Notes under the pieces: model-generated | Databases searched by the model: none | The model's input: only the letters and a program-made list of their open reading frames with translations | What the model was told of the DNA's origin: nothing | Shown: positions 32,772-41,348 of the stretch, piece after piece | Layout: every line of letters starts with the position of its first letter | Numbering within the stretch: the stretch's first letter is position 1 | Origin: Paenibacillus sp. FSL H8-0537 | GTDB taxonomy: Bacteria > Bacillota > Bacilli > Paenibacillales > Paenibacillaceae | Direction: 5' to 3' | Assembly (NCBI RefSeq): GCF_038051995.1 | Contig: NZ_CP150290.1 | Span: 2,780,001-2,844,000, forward strand | Length of the DNA: 64,000 nucleotides | Program-made: the position numbers and the translations under genes

Positions 32772-34496
32772 ATGTCTGATCTACATCAAGAGCGAATTCC
32801 AGCAGTAGCTAATAATTCTAACCTGGTTGATTATGATGAAGCTGTAAAAACCTTCCGATGGGAAACGATTGAGCAGCAGTTCAGCTGGCACCAGACCGGA
32901 AAGGTGAATATGGCTTATGAAGCGATAGATCGCCATGTATCTGTTGGCAAGGAGGACAAGGTTGCCCTTTATTACAGCGACAGCTCGCGCGATGAGTCAT
33001 ATACGTTTGGGCAGCTGCAAGCGCAATCGAATCAATTTGCGAATGTGCTGCGGGGGCTCGGCATCACGAAGGGCGAGCGCGTATTTGTGTTTATGCCGCG
33101 AACGCCTGAGCTGTATATAAGCGTGCTCGGAGCGCTCAAGGTCGGCGCCGTTATCGGTCCGTTATTTGAAGCGTTCATGGAGACAGCAGTCAAGGATCGC
33201 CTTCAAGACAGTGAAGCGTCTGCGATTATAACGACGCCAGCGCTGCTCAGTCGGATTAAGCGCGATGAAATTCCATCGCTGCGGCATATTATCGTTTATG
33301 GCGATGAGGTGCAGACAGATGACGTAATCGTCGATTACGCCGCTGAGATGCAGCAGGCATCGACCGATAGCGAGATCGAATGGCTCGGACGCGAGGATGG
33401 CCTTATTTTGCATTATACGTCCGGTTCGACTGGCAAGCCTAAAGGCGTCTATCATGTGCAAAATGCGATGATTCAGCATAAATATACAGGCCAGATTGTC
33501 CTCGATCTGAAAGAGGATGATATTTACTGGTGCACCGCCGACCCGGGCTGGGTTACGGGAACTTCCTATGGCATTTTTGCGCCATGGCTTAATGGGGCTA
33601 CGATTGTCGTAAGGGGAGGCAGGTTCAGCCCAGCGGATTGGTACGGCACGATTCAGAAATACGGCGTCACCGTCTGGTACAGTGCGCCAACAGCGTTCCG
33701 CATGCTGATGGGTGCAGGAGATGACGTCGTATTGAACTACGATTTGTCCAGCTTGCGACATGTGCTCAGCGTGGGCGAGCCGCTCAATCCAGAAGTTGTT
33801 CGCTGGGGGATGAAGGTTTACCAGCAGCGCATTCACGATACGTGGTGGATGACGGAAACGGGCGGACAGCTGATTTGCAATTACCCGTCGATGACGATTA
33901 AGCCAGGCTCCATGGGCAAGCCGCTGCCGGGCGTAGAAGCGGCGATCATTGATAACCAAGGCAATGTGCTGCCGCCATTCCGTATGGGCAACTTGGCTAT
34001 TCGCACGCCATGGCCATCGATGATGCGCAAAATTTATAATAACCCTGCCAAATACGCGGAATATTTTCATCTGGAGGGCTGGTATGTATCGGGTGATTCC
34101 GCCTATATCGATGAGGATGGCTATTTCTGGTTCCAGGGCCGCATTGATGATGTAATTAATACAGCAGGCGAGCGAGTAGGGCCGTTTGAGGTGGAGAGCA
34201 AGCTCGTTGAGCATCCAGCGGTTGCAGAAGCAGGCGTTATTGGGAAGCCTGATCCGATGCGTGGCGAGATCATTAAAGCTTTTATCGCCCTGCGTGAAGG
34301 CTATACGGCATCCGATGAGCTGAAGGCGGAAATTGCCCAGTTTGTGAAAGTGGGCTTGTCTGCACACGCGGCACCACGGGAAATTGAGTTCAAGGATAAG
34401 CTGCCGAAGACGCGCAGCGGCAAAATTATGCGTCGTGTGCTGAAGGCATGGGAGCTGAATTTGCCAACAGGCGATTTATCTACGATTGAGGATTAA
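32772..34496 (+). CDS. acsA: acetyl-CoA synthetase (AMP-forming)
   Basis: Activates acetate to acetyl-CoA through acetyl-AMP. It has 574 residues, the length of Bacillus AcsA. The P-loop LILHYTSGSTGKPKGVYHV, the WWMTETGG motif, GWYVSGDSAYIDEDGYFWFQGR and the C-terminal PKTRSGKIMRR, whose lysine is the acetylation target of AcuA and AcuC, are intact. GGGAGAG precedes the ATG. It faces its own regulators acuA and acuC across a 178-base intergenic region containing the cre candidate. Confidence 0.97.
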   Translation: MSDLHQERIPAVANNSNLVDYDEAVKTFRWETIEQQFSWHQTGKVNMAYEAIDRHVSVGKEDKVALYYSDSSRDESYTFGQLQAQSNQFANVLRGLGITKGERVFVFMPRTPELYISVLGALKVGAVIGPLFEAFMETAVKDRLQDSEASAIITTPALLSRIKRDEIPSLRHIIVYGDEVQTDDVIVDYAAEMQQASTDSEIEWLGREDGLILHYTSGSTGKPKGVYHVQNAMIQHKYTGQIVLDLKEDDIYWCTADPGWVTGTSYGIFAPWLNGATIVVRGGRFSPADWYGTIQKYGVTVWYSAPTAFRMLMGAGDDVVLNYDLSSLRHVLSVGEPLNPEVVRWGMKVYQQRIHDTWWMTETGGQLICNYPSMTIKPGSMGKPLPGVEAAIIDNQGNVLPPFRMGNLAIRTPWPSMMRKIYNNPAKYAEYFHLEGWYVSGDSAYIDEDGYFWFQGRIDDVINTAGERVGPFEVESKLVEHPAVAEAGVIGKPDPMRGEIIKAFIALREGYTASDELKAEIAQFVKVGLSAHAAPREIEFKDKLPKTRSGKIMRRVLKAWELNLPTGDLSTIED

Positions 34497-34507
34497 AGAG
34501 AAAGCTC

Positions 34508-34560
34508 AAAAAGCTCCGGTTCCATGCAACGTTAGTTGCGGAACCGGAGCTTTTGCTTTA
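34508..34560 (+). terminator. bidirectional terminator between acsA and the PBP gene
   Basis: AAAGCTCCGGTTCC and GGAACCGGAGCTTT form a 14-bp stem with an inner GCAAC-GTTA-GTTGC stem; T runs follow on both strands. Confidence 0.9.
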
Positions 34561-34587
34561 GAGCGATTCATCTGTGAAAAATAACGT

Positions 34588-37500
34588 TTAACCGCCAATG
34601 CTTGCTTTCGAGGAAGGAGCAGACTGTCCGGCAGCGTTCTCCGCTGTCACATAGAACGTTCCTGATGCAAGCGGCGAGGCGTAGACGAAGCTCGTCTCTG
34701 CGGTAGTACCTAATTCCACATACTTCCCATCGTTGCCTGCGGCAAAATAAACATGGTACACCTTGACCTGCTCGCCGGCTGCACTTGCCTGCCAAGACAA
34801 GGCGACGCCTGTTTCATTGCCTTGTGCGGAAAGGCCGGAAGGGGCCGCTGGTGCAGCCAAGCCGGTTTCCGGCGTTGGCCTAGCATCAGGTCCTTGCCCT
34901 GGATCACCGCTTTGCTCAGGTGGCTGTACCGGATTCAGCGGATCAGGGATAACAGGTGCGACAGGCGCTTTGCCGAAGCGGGCAATTTCGCTAGGTGCCG
35001 ATTCCTTGCCGGCAACATCTACTGCTGTTACATAGAAGCTGTAGCCGTTGCCCGCACTGACGGTGAAGCTCGCGCTGTAGGTGTCTCCGAGCAGGATGGA
35101 ATTTCCTACTTTGTTAAAGGAGCCTTCGTTAACAGCTTGATATAACCGGAAGCCAACGACATCCTTCTGGGCCGGAGCGGAGAAGGAGAGGCTGACTACA
35201 CCTTGACCAATCGAAATGAGTGCTACATTGCCCGGTGCACCTGGGGCACTTCCGTCATCCTTACGAGGATCGACCTTGGAAGGCGCGTTTTTGCCTGCAT
35301 CCGTCGGCAAGTAATAGCTTAGCGCTCGGCGGCTGTTTGCCGGAACGCGGGAAAGCACTTTGCTGATTTCATCCATAAGCTCGTCAAGCGGCTTCTTGCG
35401 CTTAATAACCGTCTGCTGCGAAATGAAATCAGAAGGTGTTGCATCTTGAGCGACATAATTGACGCCGTTGTAACGTATGAATGACATATTCACAAGGGCG
35501 TCATCCGCTTGCTTAGGAATATATTTTTTGTTGAACCAGTCGGTTACGAGCATGCCTGCTGATCTTGTTAATGCCGTTGGCAGCTTGCCGCTGGCACTGG
35601 ATACAGTAGCTTTAACAATGCCATCAGGCTGATTGAACGCCTTGGTCGCAAACATCTCCGGCTTCTCATCGGCAAGCTGATTCATCATCTTCGCCCAGAT
35701 TTCGCGGGCGCGCTTGCGGCTGTCGCCTTCGAGCGTGTAGATCGGCTTCTCATAGCCGGCCCATACGCCAAGCGTAACATCAGGGGTGAAGCCCATGAAC
35801 CAGACGTCGCCGTAGTTTTGCGTAGAGCCCGTTTTGCCCGCATACGGGATCTTGCCGTAATTTTTGAGCCGCGAAGTAAGTGAGTTCGCTGTGCCGCTTG
35901 GGCTGGAAATAACGGTGCGAAGCATATCCGTCATCAAGAAAGCAGTCTGCTCGGAAAATACGCGAGTCGGCTCATGCTGATGCTCGTAGACGATTTTTCC
36001 ATTAGCATCGGTAATCTTCGCGATCATATAAGAATCATTGTACAGGCCTTGATTCGGAATCGAGCCATAAGCGCTCGTCAATTCTTCAACGGATACCCCG
36101 ATGCTGAGTCCGCCGAGAACGCCAGTCTGTGCTGCATCATCTTCTGGCTGCAGCGTTGTAATGCCGAGCTTTCTAGTAAACTTCCATGCTTCCTTAATCG
36201 TAACCTCATCAAGGAAAATCTTAAGCGCTGGCAAGTTAAGCGAGCGATTGAGCGCTTCGCGAGCGGTAACGAGACCGCTGTAACGATTATTTGCATTTTT
36301 TGGAATATGATAGCTGGAACCGCTGTTTTTCAAAATAATCGGCGCATCATCCAAGACACTTGCTGGTTGGATCAGCCCTTTATCAATGGCTGGCAAATAG
36401 GCGGCGATAGGTTTCATCGTTGAACCCGGCTGCCGAGTCATCTGAGTGGCGAAGTTCATCTGCTCCTCGTAAAAATCACGGCCCTCCAGCATGCTGAGTA
36501 TAGCTCCGGTTTTATGGTCAACGAGGACGGCTGCGATTTGCTCAATGCCTTTCTCCTTGCTGTCCGGAGTGAAGTTGCTCGGATCATTTCCAATATCGCG
36601 CATCATTTTATAAATGTCTTTATCAATCGTCGTATGAATCTGATAGCCGCCACGAAGCAAATGCTCGCGCGCTTCTTCTATAAGATCGGCGTTTTCCTTC
36701 TTGCGAAGATCGGCTATGGTCAGTGTCGGGTCCTGCTGCATGAGCATAACTTCCGCCGCCTGACGCTCAGCTTCCAGCATGAGGTAAGGATACGTCGTAT
36801 AGGCTTTCGCTACTGGCTTCGCGAGCGAGCCGCGAATATCGAATTTTTTCGCCTGATCATACTCCTGCTGAGTAATGCGTCCGGTTTGGAGCATCCGCAT
36901 CAATACGGTCGCTTGACGCTCGATTGCGAGGTCAAAGCCGCCTTCATTGAACTGTCCTTTGCCGTTAAAAGCGGTATAAGCGGAAGGACGCTGCGGCAGT
37001 CCGGCCAAATAAGCCGATTGCGCAATGTTCAGCTTGCTCAAATTAGTAATGCCGAAAACACCTTTGGCGGCCGCCTTGATCCCATATAAATTGTAGCCGC
37101 TTGAGCCATTTCCGAATGGTACTTTATTCAAATATGCCGCAAGAATTTCTTCTTTCGTCAAGTAACGCTCCATTCGCAAAGCGAGAAAAATTTCCTTCAC
37201 TTTACGGCTGTCGGTTACGTCCAGGCTTAGAAATACGCGGCGTGCCAATTGCTGGGTAAGCGTACTGCCGCCCGTCTGCGTATCTTCATTAAGCAGCTTT
37301 TGCTTAACTGCTCGTCCCAAACCGTTCACATCGACGCCATAATGGGTTTCAAAATTATTGTCTTCAATAGCAAGCACGGCGTTAATGACTTGCGGGGGAA
37401 GCTCATCGTAATCAACTAGAATACGATCTTCTTCCGTACGAAGCTGTCCAATAAGGGTATCATCATTAAAGAAGACGAAGCCTGTAACTGAGTTTTCGTT

Positions 37501-37701
37501 TATTTTCTCTTCAATTAAGGTTCGCGGTCGAACTTCTTCTCCTTTAACCAAAGAGGCCACATAGCCCGTTACGGCTCCTCCCGTTAGCAAACCGACGAAT
37601 ATGACGAGGTAACAGAGCCACTTTACTGTTAGCCATGTTACGAGTCCAAATGTGCGCCAGCCGCTTCTGCGGGATGATGATGGTTGTTGATCTTCCTGCA
37701 T
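34588..37701 (-). CDS. class A penicillin-binding protein (PBP1A type) with fibronectin III tail
   Basis: A bifunctional glycosyltransferase and transpeptidase of peptidoglycan synthesis, about 1037 residues. A short cytoplasmic tail and a membrane helix (about 27-50) come first. The glycosyltransferase domain has the catalytic Glu in AIEDNNFETHYGVD and TGGSTLTQQLAR. The transpeptidase domain has SxxK (GSTMKP), SxN (SLN) and KTG (AGKTGST). After a linker come two fibronectin type III modules separated by a Pro-rich spacer. GGAGGAGGAG ends nine bases before the ATG at 37701, so the frame extension to 37731 is rejected. The fibronectin tail probably anchors to wall polymer or protein. Confidence 0.95.
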   Translation of the reverse strand: MQEDQQPSSSRRSGWRTFGLVTWLTVKWLCYLVIFVGLLTGGAVTGYVASLVKGEEVRPRTLIEEKINENSVTGFVFFNDDTLIGQLRTEEDRILVDYDELPPQVINAVLAIEDNNFETHYGVDVNGLGRAVKQKLLNEDTQTGGSTLTQQLARRVFLSLDVTDSRKVKEIFLALRMERYLTKEEILAAYLNKVPFGNGSSGYNLYGIKAAAKGVFGITNLSKLNIAQSAYLAGLPQRPSAYTAFNGKGQFNEGGFDLAIERQATVLMRMLQTGRITQQEYDQAKKFDIRGSLAKPVAKAYTTYPYLMLEAERQAAEVMLMQQDPTLTIADLRKKENADLIEEAREHLLRGGYQIHTTIDKDIYKMMRDIGNDPSNFTPDSKEKGIEQIAAVLVDHKTGAILSMLEGRDFYEEQMNFATQMTRQPGSTMKPIAAYLPAIDKGLIQPASVLDDAPIILKNSGSSYHIPKNANNRYSGLVTAREALNRSLNLPALKIFLDEVTIKEAWKFTRKLGITTLQPEDDAAQTGVLGGLSIGVSVEELTSAYGSIPNQGLYNDSYMIAKITDANGKIVYEHQHEPTRVFSEQTAFLMTDMLRTVISSPSGTANSLTSRLKNYGKIPYAGKTGSTQNYGDVWFMGFTPDVTLGVWAGYEKPIYTLEGDSRKRAREIWAKMMNQLADEKPEMFATKAFNQPDGIVKATVSSASGKLPTALTRSAGMLVTDWFNKKYIPKQADDALVNMSFIRYNGVNYVAQDATPSDFISQQTVIKRKKPLDELMDEISKVLSRVPANSRRALSYYLPTDAGKNAPSKVDPRKDDGSAPGAPGNVALISIGQGVVSLSFSAPAQKDVVGFRLYQAVNEGSFNKVGNSILLGDTYSASFTVSAGNGYSFYVTAVDVAGKESAPSEIARFGKAPVAPVIPDPLNPVQPPEQSGDPGQGPDARPTPETGLAAPAAPSGLSAQGNETGVALSWQASAAGEQVKVYHVYFAAGNDGKYVELGTTAETSFVYASPLASGTFYVTAENAAGQSAPSSKASIGG

Positions 37702-37733
37702 ATGAATTAACTCCTCCTCCAATACACCCAACT

Positions 37734-37742
37734 ATTATAGCA
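37734..37742 (-). promoter_or_regulatory. extended -10 promoter of the PBP gene
   Basis: On the minus strand TGCTATAAT (extended -10) lies 33 bases before the start codon; no strong -35 is visible. The rest of the 250-base gap to 37985 is AT-rich with no gene seen. Confidence 0.5.
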
Positions 37743-37984
37743 TAAAACACCATTTCGAAAAGAGGGAAGATGATTGACTTCACTCATTTGCTATGTTATG
37801 GATACACGAAATTCTACATACCCATTTATCGTAGGGAATAATTAGTATAAGAAATGAAATATAGCATAGAGTCTGGGACAAATTGTGCAAGCTTATTAGA
37901 TTTTTTGAAACAAATCCCAAGGAATTAACGTAATAAATAAAAACAGTTATAACAGCATTTGGTTGCAGAAAGGGGGGGGACAAA

Positions 37985-38512
37985 GTGGAGGCGTTGTTCT
38001 GGGGCTGTCTGTTCAGCGGCGTGCTTTATGCAATTGTAAGCGTTATTTTTGGCGATTTTCTAAGCTCTGCTTTTGACGGAGCACTCGATTTCCTCGCCAG
38101 CGAGGGTTATGGCTGGCTTCAGCCTACCTCGCTCGTAGGCGGTATCACCGCCTTTGGCGGCGCAGGGCTGCTGTTGCAAAAATATTCACCACTGACAGCT
38201 GGAATCGTCCTTGTCATTGCTGGATTAGTCGCGATTGTCGCAGGCGGAGGCGTTTATTTCCTATATGTGAAGCCGATGAGCGAAAGCGAAAATTCCACAG
38301 CCATTTCGATTCATGATTTTACCGGGCGGCTAGGCGAAGTATTGGTACCGATTCCGGCGATAGGCTGCGGCGAGGTGCTGATGCCGGCAGGGGCGGGATA
38401 TTCCAATCAAATTGCCGCGAGCTTTGATGGCGAACCGATTCCAAGCGGCGTCCGCATTGTCGTGATTGAGGTAAAGGAGCATACGCTGTATGTTTCTCAG
38501 CTTGAAATATAG
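37985..38512 (+). CDS. yuaF: NfeD-like membrane protein (YuaF type), flotillin partner
   Basis: 175 residues with two to three N-terminal membrane helices (residues about 3-22, 50-65, 70-95) and a soluble C-terminal OB-like domain (residues 110-175, ISIHDFTGRLGEVLVPI). This is the NfeD/YuaF layout. In Bacillus, YuaF is co-transcribed with the flotillin YuaG and acts in membrane microdomain fluidity. A run of G precedes the GTG at 37985. The flotillin gene begins 139 bases downstream, after a copy of the two-hairpin repeat. The last codons and stop of this gene form the 5' arm of that repeat. Confidence 0.85.
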   Translation: MEALFWGCLFSGVLYAIVSVIFGDFLSSAFDGALDFLASEGYGWLQPTSLVGGITAFGGAGLLLQKYSPLTAGIVLVIAGLVAIVAGGGVYFLYVKPMSESENSTAISIHDFTGRLGEVLVPIPAIGCGEVLMPAGAGYSNQIAASFDGEPIPSGVRIVVIEVKEHTLYVSQLEI

Positions 38513-38600
38513 GAAAGGATATGATTTCGTTATCCTTTCTCTATATTTCTCGGACTGAAACGTGTCGCGCCGCCAAAGGACGGCGACAGCGTTTCACCTT
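38504..38600 (+). repeat. two-hairpin intergenic repeat, copy 2
   Basis: Hairpin 1: GAAATATAGGAAAGGATA against TATCCTTTCTCTATATTTC, and its 5' arm contains the yuaF stop codon. Hairpin 2: GAAACG outside, GCCGCC-AAA-GGACGGC inside, CGTTTC closing. It is located between two genes of one operon, so it is not simply an operon-ending terminator. Confidence 0.85.
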
Positions 38601-38650
38601 GATCCACTGTTATAACTGGCTATTTGACAAACAGAGAGGAGCTTGATGCT

Positions 38651-40219
38651 ATGCCTGAATTTTTGCTTATTCCCATCATTGTCGTTGCTGTATTCGTTGT
38701 ACTAGGACTCGCGTTCTGGGCCCGCTACAAAACCGTTAGCCCAGATGAGGCGATGATCGTAACCGGCTCATTTCTTGGAACCCGCAATGTCTTGACGGAT
38801 GATAGCGGCCGCCGCATTAAAATCGTCAGAGGCGGGGGCGCTTTTATACTGCCAATCTTCCAGAAGGCCGAATTTCTTTCTTTGCTTTCCCATAAGCTTG
38901 ATGTGTCAACTCCAGAGGTCTATACGGAGCAGGGCGTTCCCGTTATGGCGGATGGCGTTGCGATCATTAAAATCGGCGGTATCGTAGAGGATGTCGCAAC
39001 AGCTGCCGAGCAGTTTATGGGCAAACCGACAGAAGAGCTGAAAAGCGAGGCGCAGGAAGTGCTGGAAGGCCATTTGCGGGCGATTCTTGGTTCAATGACA
39101 GTAGAGGAAGTATATCGTAACCGCGATCGCTTTGCTCAAGAAGTACAAAGCGTAGCGGCCAAAGACCTGAAAAAGATGGGACTGCAAATTGTCTCCTTTA
39201 CGATTAAAGATTTGCGAGACAAGCACGGTTATCTGGATGCGCTCGGCAAGCCTCGTATCGCGGCAGTGAAGCGGGATGCGGAAATTGCACAAGCCGAGGC
39301 GGTGCGGGATGCGAGAATTAAGAAGGCGAGTGCCGAAGAGGAAGGACAGAAGGCCGAGCTGCTGCGGGATACAAATATCGCGGAAGCGGAGAAAATGAAA
39401 GAGCTCAAAGTCGCTTCCTTCAAAAAAGACCAGGATACCGCGAAAGCGGAAGCGGATCAGGCCTATGCTATTCAAGAAGCTCGTGCGAAGCAGAGTGTAG
39501 TAGAAGAGCAAATGAAAGTTGAACTTGTGCGTAAAGAACGGGAGATTGACCTTGAAGGAAAAGAAATTTTGCGCAGAGAGAAGCAATATGACGCTGAGGT
39601 GAAGAAAAAAGCGGATGCCGATCGTTATGCAGTCGAGCAGGCGGCAGAAGGGGAGAAATCCAAACGGTTGCGCGAGGCTGATGCGCTCCAGTACAGCATC
39701 GAAGCTGAAGCGAAGGCTATGGCTGAGCAGAAGCGGCTCGATGGTTTGGCCGTAGCGGATGCTGATCGGGCCAAAGGTACTGCGGAAGCCGATGTAATCA
39801 GGCTGCGGGGTCTAGCGGAAGCCGAGGCGAAGGAGAAGCTGGCAGAGGCGTTCGAGAAGTTCGGCGAGGCTGCGATTCTCGATATTATTGTGAAAATGCT
39901 GCCTGAGCTGGCAGGCAAGGTCGCTGAGCCAATCAAAGGCATCGATAAGCTGACGGTTGTCGATACCGGCAATGGCGAAGGGGCGATGCGTCTGAGCAAC
40001 TACGTCACTTCCCTGATGGCAACAGCGCCAGAAATGCTGAAAAGTGTAGCAGGCATTGATGTTAATGCTTTAATGAAGGGATTGACGACGAAAAATACAT
40101 CATCCCCTGCTCCAGTGCCGCCTGCTGCAGCTCCGGCGATAGCTTCCTCAACGAGCGATGCATGGATTCAATTGCTGTCCTCAAAGGAATCTGGCCAAGA
40201 GGAGAACAACCAGCCATAA
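38651..40219 (+). CDS. floT: flotillin-like membrane-microdomain scaffold protein
   Basis: 522 residues. An N-terminal membrane-inserted hairpin (residues 2-20, FLLIPIIVVAVFVVLGLAF) is followed by the SPFH/band 7 domain (about 30-200). A long Ala/Glu/Lys-rich coiled coil with repeated EA pairs (about 210-400) gives oligomerisation. The C-terminus has the flotillin end (LPELAGKVAEPIKGIDKLTVVD) and a Pro/Ser tail. The ATG at 38651 has AGAGGAG upstream. Forms lipid-raft-like foci that organise signalling and secretion proteins in Bacillus. Confidence 0.95.
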   Translation: MPEFLLIPIIVVAVFVVLGLAFWARYKTVSPDEAMIVTGSFLGTRNVLTDDSGRRIKIVRGGGAFILPIFQKAEFLSLLSHKLDVSTPEVYTEQGVPVMADGVAIIKIGGIVEDVATAAEQFMGKPTEELKSEAQEVLEGHLRAILGSMTVEEVYRNRDRFAQEVQSVAAKDLKKMGLQIVSFTIKDLRDKHGYLDALGKPRIAAVKRDAEIAQAEAVRDARIKKASAEEEGQKAELLRDTNIAEAEKMKELKVASFKKDQDTAKAEADQAYAIQEARAKQSVVEEQMKVELVRKEREIDLEGKEILRREKQYDAEVKKKADADRYAVEQAAEGEKSKRLREADALQYSIEAEAKAMAEQKRLDGLAVADADRAKGTAEADVIRLRGLAEAEAKEKLAEAFEKFGEAAILDIIVKMLPELAGKVAEPIKGIDKLTVVDTGNGEGAMRLSNYVTSLMATAPEMLKSVAGIDVNALMKGLTTKNTSSPAPVPPAAAPAIASSTSDAWIQLLSSKESGQEENNQP

Positions 40220-40228
40220 TAAGCAAAC

Positions 40229-40268
40229 AAAAAAATCCCTGGCATCATAAGATGACCAGGGATTTCCT
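40229..40268 (+). terminator. terminator after floT
   Basis: AAATCCCTGG with CATC pairs with GATG and CCAGGGATTT around a short loop; moderately T-rich afterwards. Confidence 0.75.
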
Positions 40269-40270
40269 TT

Positions 40271-40370
40271 GAAATATAGGAAAGAATATTGTAACAATAT
40301 CCTTTCTCTAAATTTCTCGGAATGAAACGCGCCGTGCCGCCAAAGGACGGCTTTCGGCCGTTTCACCTTA
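40271..40370 (+). repeat. two-hairpin intergenic repeat, copy 3
   Basis: Nearly identical to copy 2: GAAATATAGGAAAGAATATT against AATATCCTTTC and AAATTTC, then GAAACGCGCCG, core GCCGCCAAAGGACGGC, and CGGCCGTTTCA. It sits between the floT terminator and the convergent rpsD, touching the rpsD stop. Confidence 0.85.
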
Positions 40371-40970
40371 TTAACGGCTGTAGAACTCGACGATTTGTTT
40401 AACGTCGATTTCTTGCGTCAACTCAGCACGCTCTGGGAAACGAACGTACTTGCCTTCAAGCGCTTGGTCGTTAAACTCAAGGTAATTAGGCAGGTGATGA
40501 CGGCCTTCCATAGCTTCTTTGATCGTTTTCAGACCACGGCTGCGCTCGCGCAGGCCGATTACGTCGTTAAGCGATACGGTGTAAGAAGCGATGTCGACTT
40601 TTTTGCCGTTAACTGTAATATGACCGTGAGATACCAATTGGCGCGCACCAGCACGCGAGTTGGACAGGCCAAGACGGTAAACGAGGTTATCCAGACGGCT
40701 TTCCAAAAGCACGAGGAAGTTGTCGCCGGAAATACCTTTCAATTTAGCTGCTTTATCGAACAAGTTGCGGAATTGCTTCTCGTTCAAACCATACATATGG
40801 CGCAGCTTTTGTTTTTCTTGCAATTGAACGCCATAGCCGCTCAATTTCTTGCGTTGGTTCGGGCCGTGTTGGCCTGGTGGAAATGGACGTTTGAGATCTT
40901 TGCCAGTTCCGCTCAGGGAAATTCCAAGGCGGCGGCTTAATTTAAATTTAGGTCCTGTATAACGTGACAT
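40371..40970 (-). CDS. rpsD: 30S ribosomal protein S4
   Basis: A primary 16S rRNA-binding protein that nucleates small-subunit assembly and represses its own synthesis. It has 199 residues, full length ([26 protein letters not shown] at the N-terminus). The S4 RNA-binding fold is at about 90-150 ([37 protein letters not shown]). The ATG at 40970 has GAAGGAG upstream; the frame running to 41039 enters the leader and is rejected. Monocistronic, as in Bacillus, with its own strong promoter. Confidence 0.98.
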   Translation of the reverse strand: MSRYTGPKFKLSRRLGISLSGTGKDLKRPFPPGQHGPNQRKKLSGYGVQLQEKQKLRHMYGLNEKQFRNLFDKAAKLKGISGDNFLVLLESRLDNLVYRLGLSNSRAGARQLVSHGHITVNGKKVDIASYTVSLNDVIGLRERSRGLKTIKEAMEGRHHLPNYLEFNDQALEGKYVRFPERAELTQEIDVKQIVEFYSR

Positions 40971-41149
40971 GCGTCGTGTTAACTCCTTCAACAAATGGGA
41001 TTTTTGAAGATGGGGTTGTGTTTCGCGGAACAAGCTCAAATGCTCAAGTCAAAACTTAGAGCCTAACAAGCACCTCAGCCGCAGGCTTGTCAGTGAACTT
41101 ATTCTCGAGGGTGACACAAAACCGTACGCCCATGTATTCAACAATTAAT
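40971..41149 (-). promoter_or_regulatory. rpsD 5' leader with stem-loops, probable S4 autoregulatory RNA
   Basis: The transcript would carry about 170 untranslated bases. Two stems are visible: ACAAGC/GCTTGT (41066-41071 with 41085-41090) and GCTCTAAGT/ACTTGAGC (41042-41062). Firmicutes rpsD leaders fold to bind S4 and block translation. The position fits, but I have not matched the consensus structure. The neighbouring stretch 41178-41348 contains only the promoter region of the GGDEF gene (TATGAT at 41270-41275). Confidence 0.55.
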
Positions 41150-41177
41150 ATTATATGAAATTCAAGCAGAAAGTCAA
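41150..41177 (-). promoter_or_regulatory. rpsD promoter
   Basis: On the minus strand TTGACT (41177-41172), 16 bases, then a perfect TATAAT (41155-41150). Confidence 0.75.
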
Positions 41178-41348
41178 GAAAAATAGCCGCTTATGCTTAT
41201 CGGAAACGATATAGAGTCTTTAGGCCTATAAATCAACTGTTAATTAGTGCAATATTCTTAAAAATAAAGTATGATGAGGGTATCTTCTTCATACATAGAT
41301 GGCTGCTCATCTCCTTGTTTAGACCGACAGAAGGGTTGGGTGTTGCAG

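Noticed and set aside
33162..34367. 401-codon minus-strand reading frame antisense to acsA
   Set aside because: The sense strand encodes a complete acetyl-CoA synthetase; the antisense product shows no motif and has no start signal.
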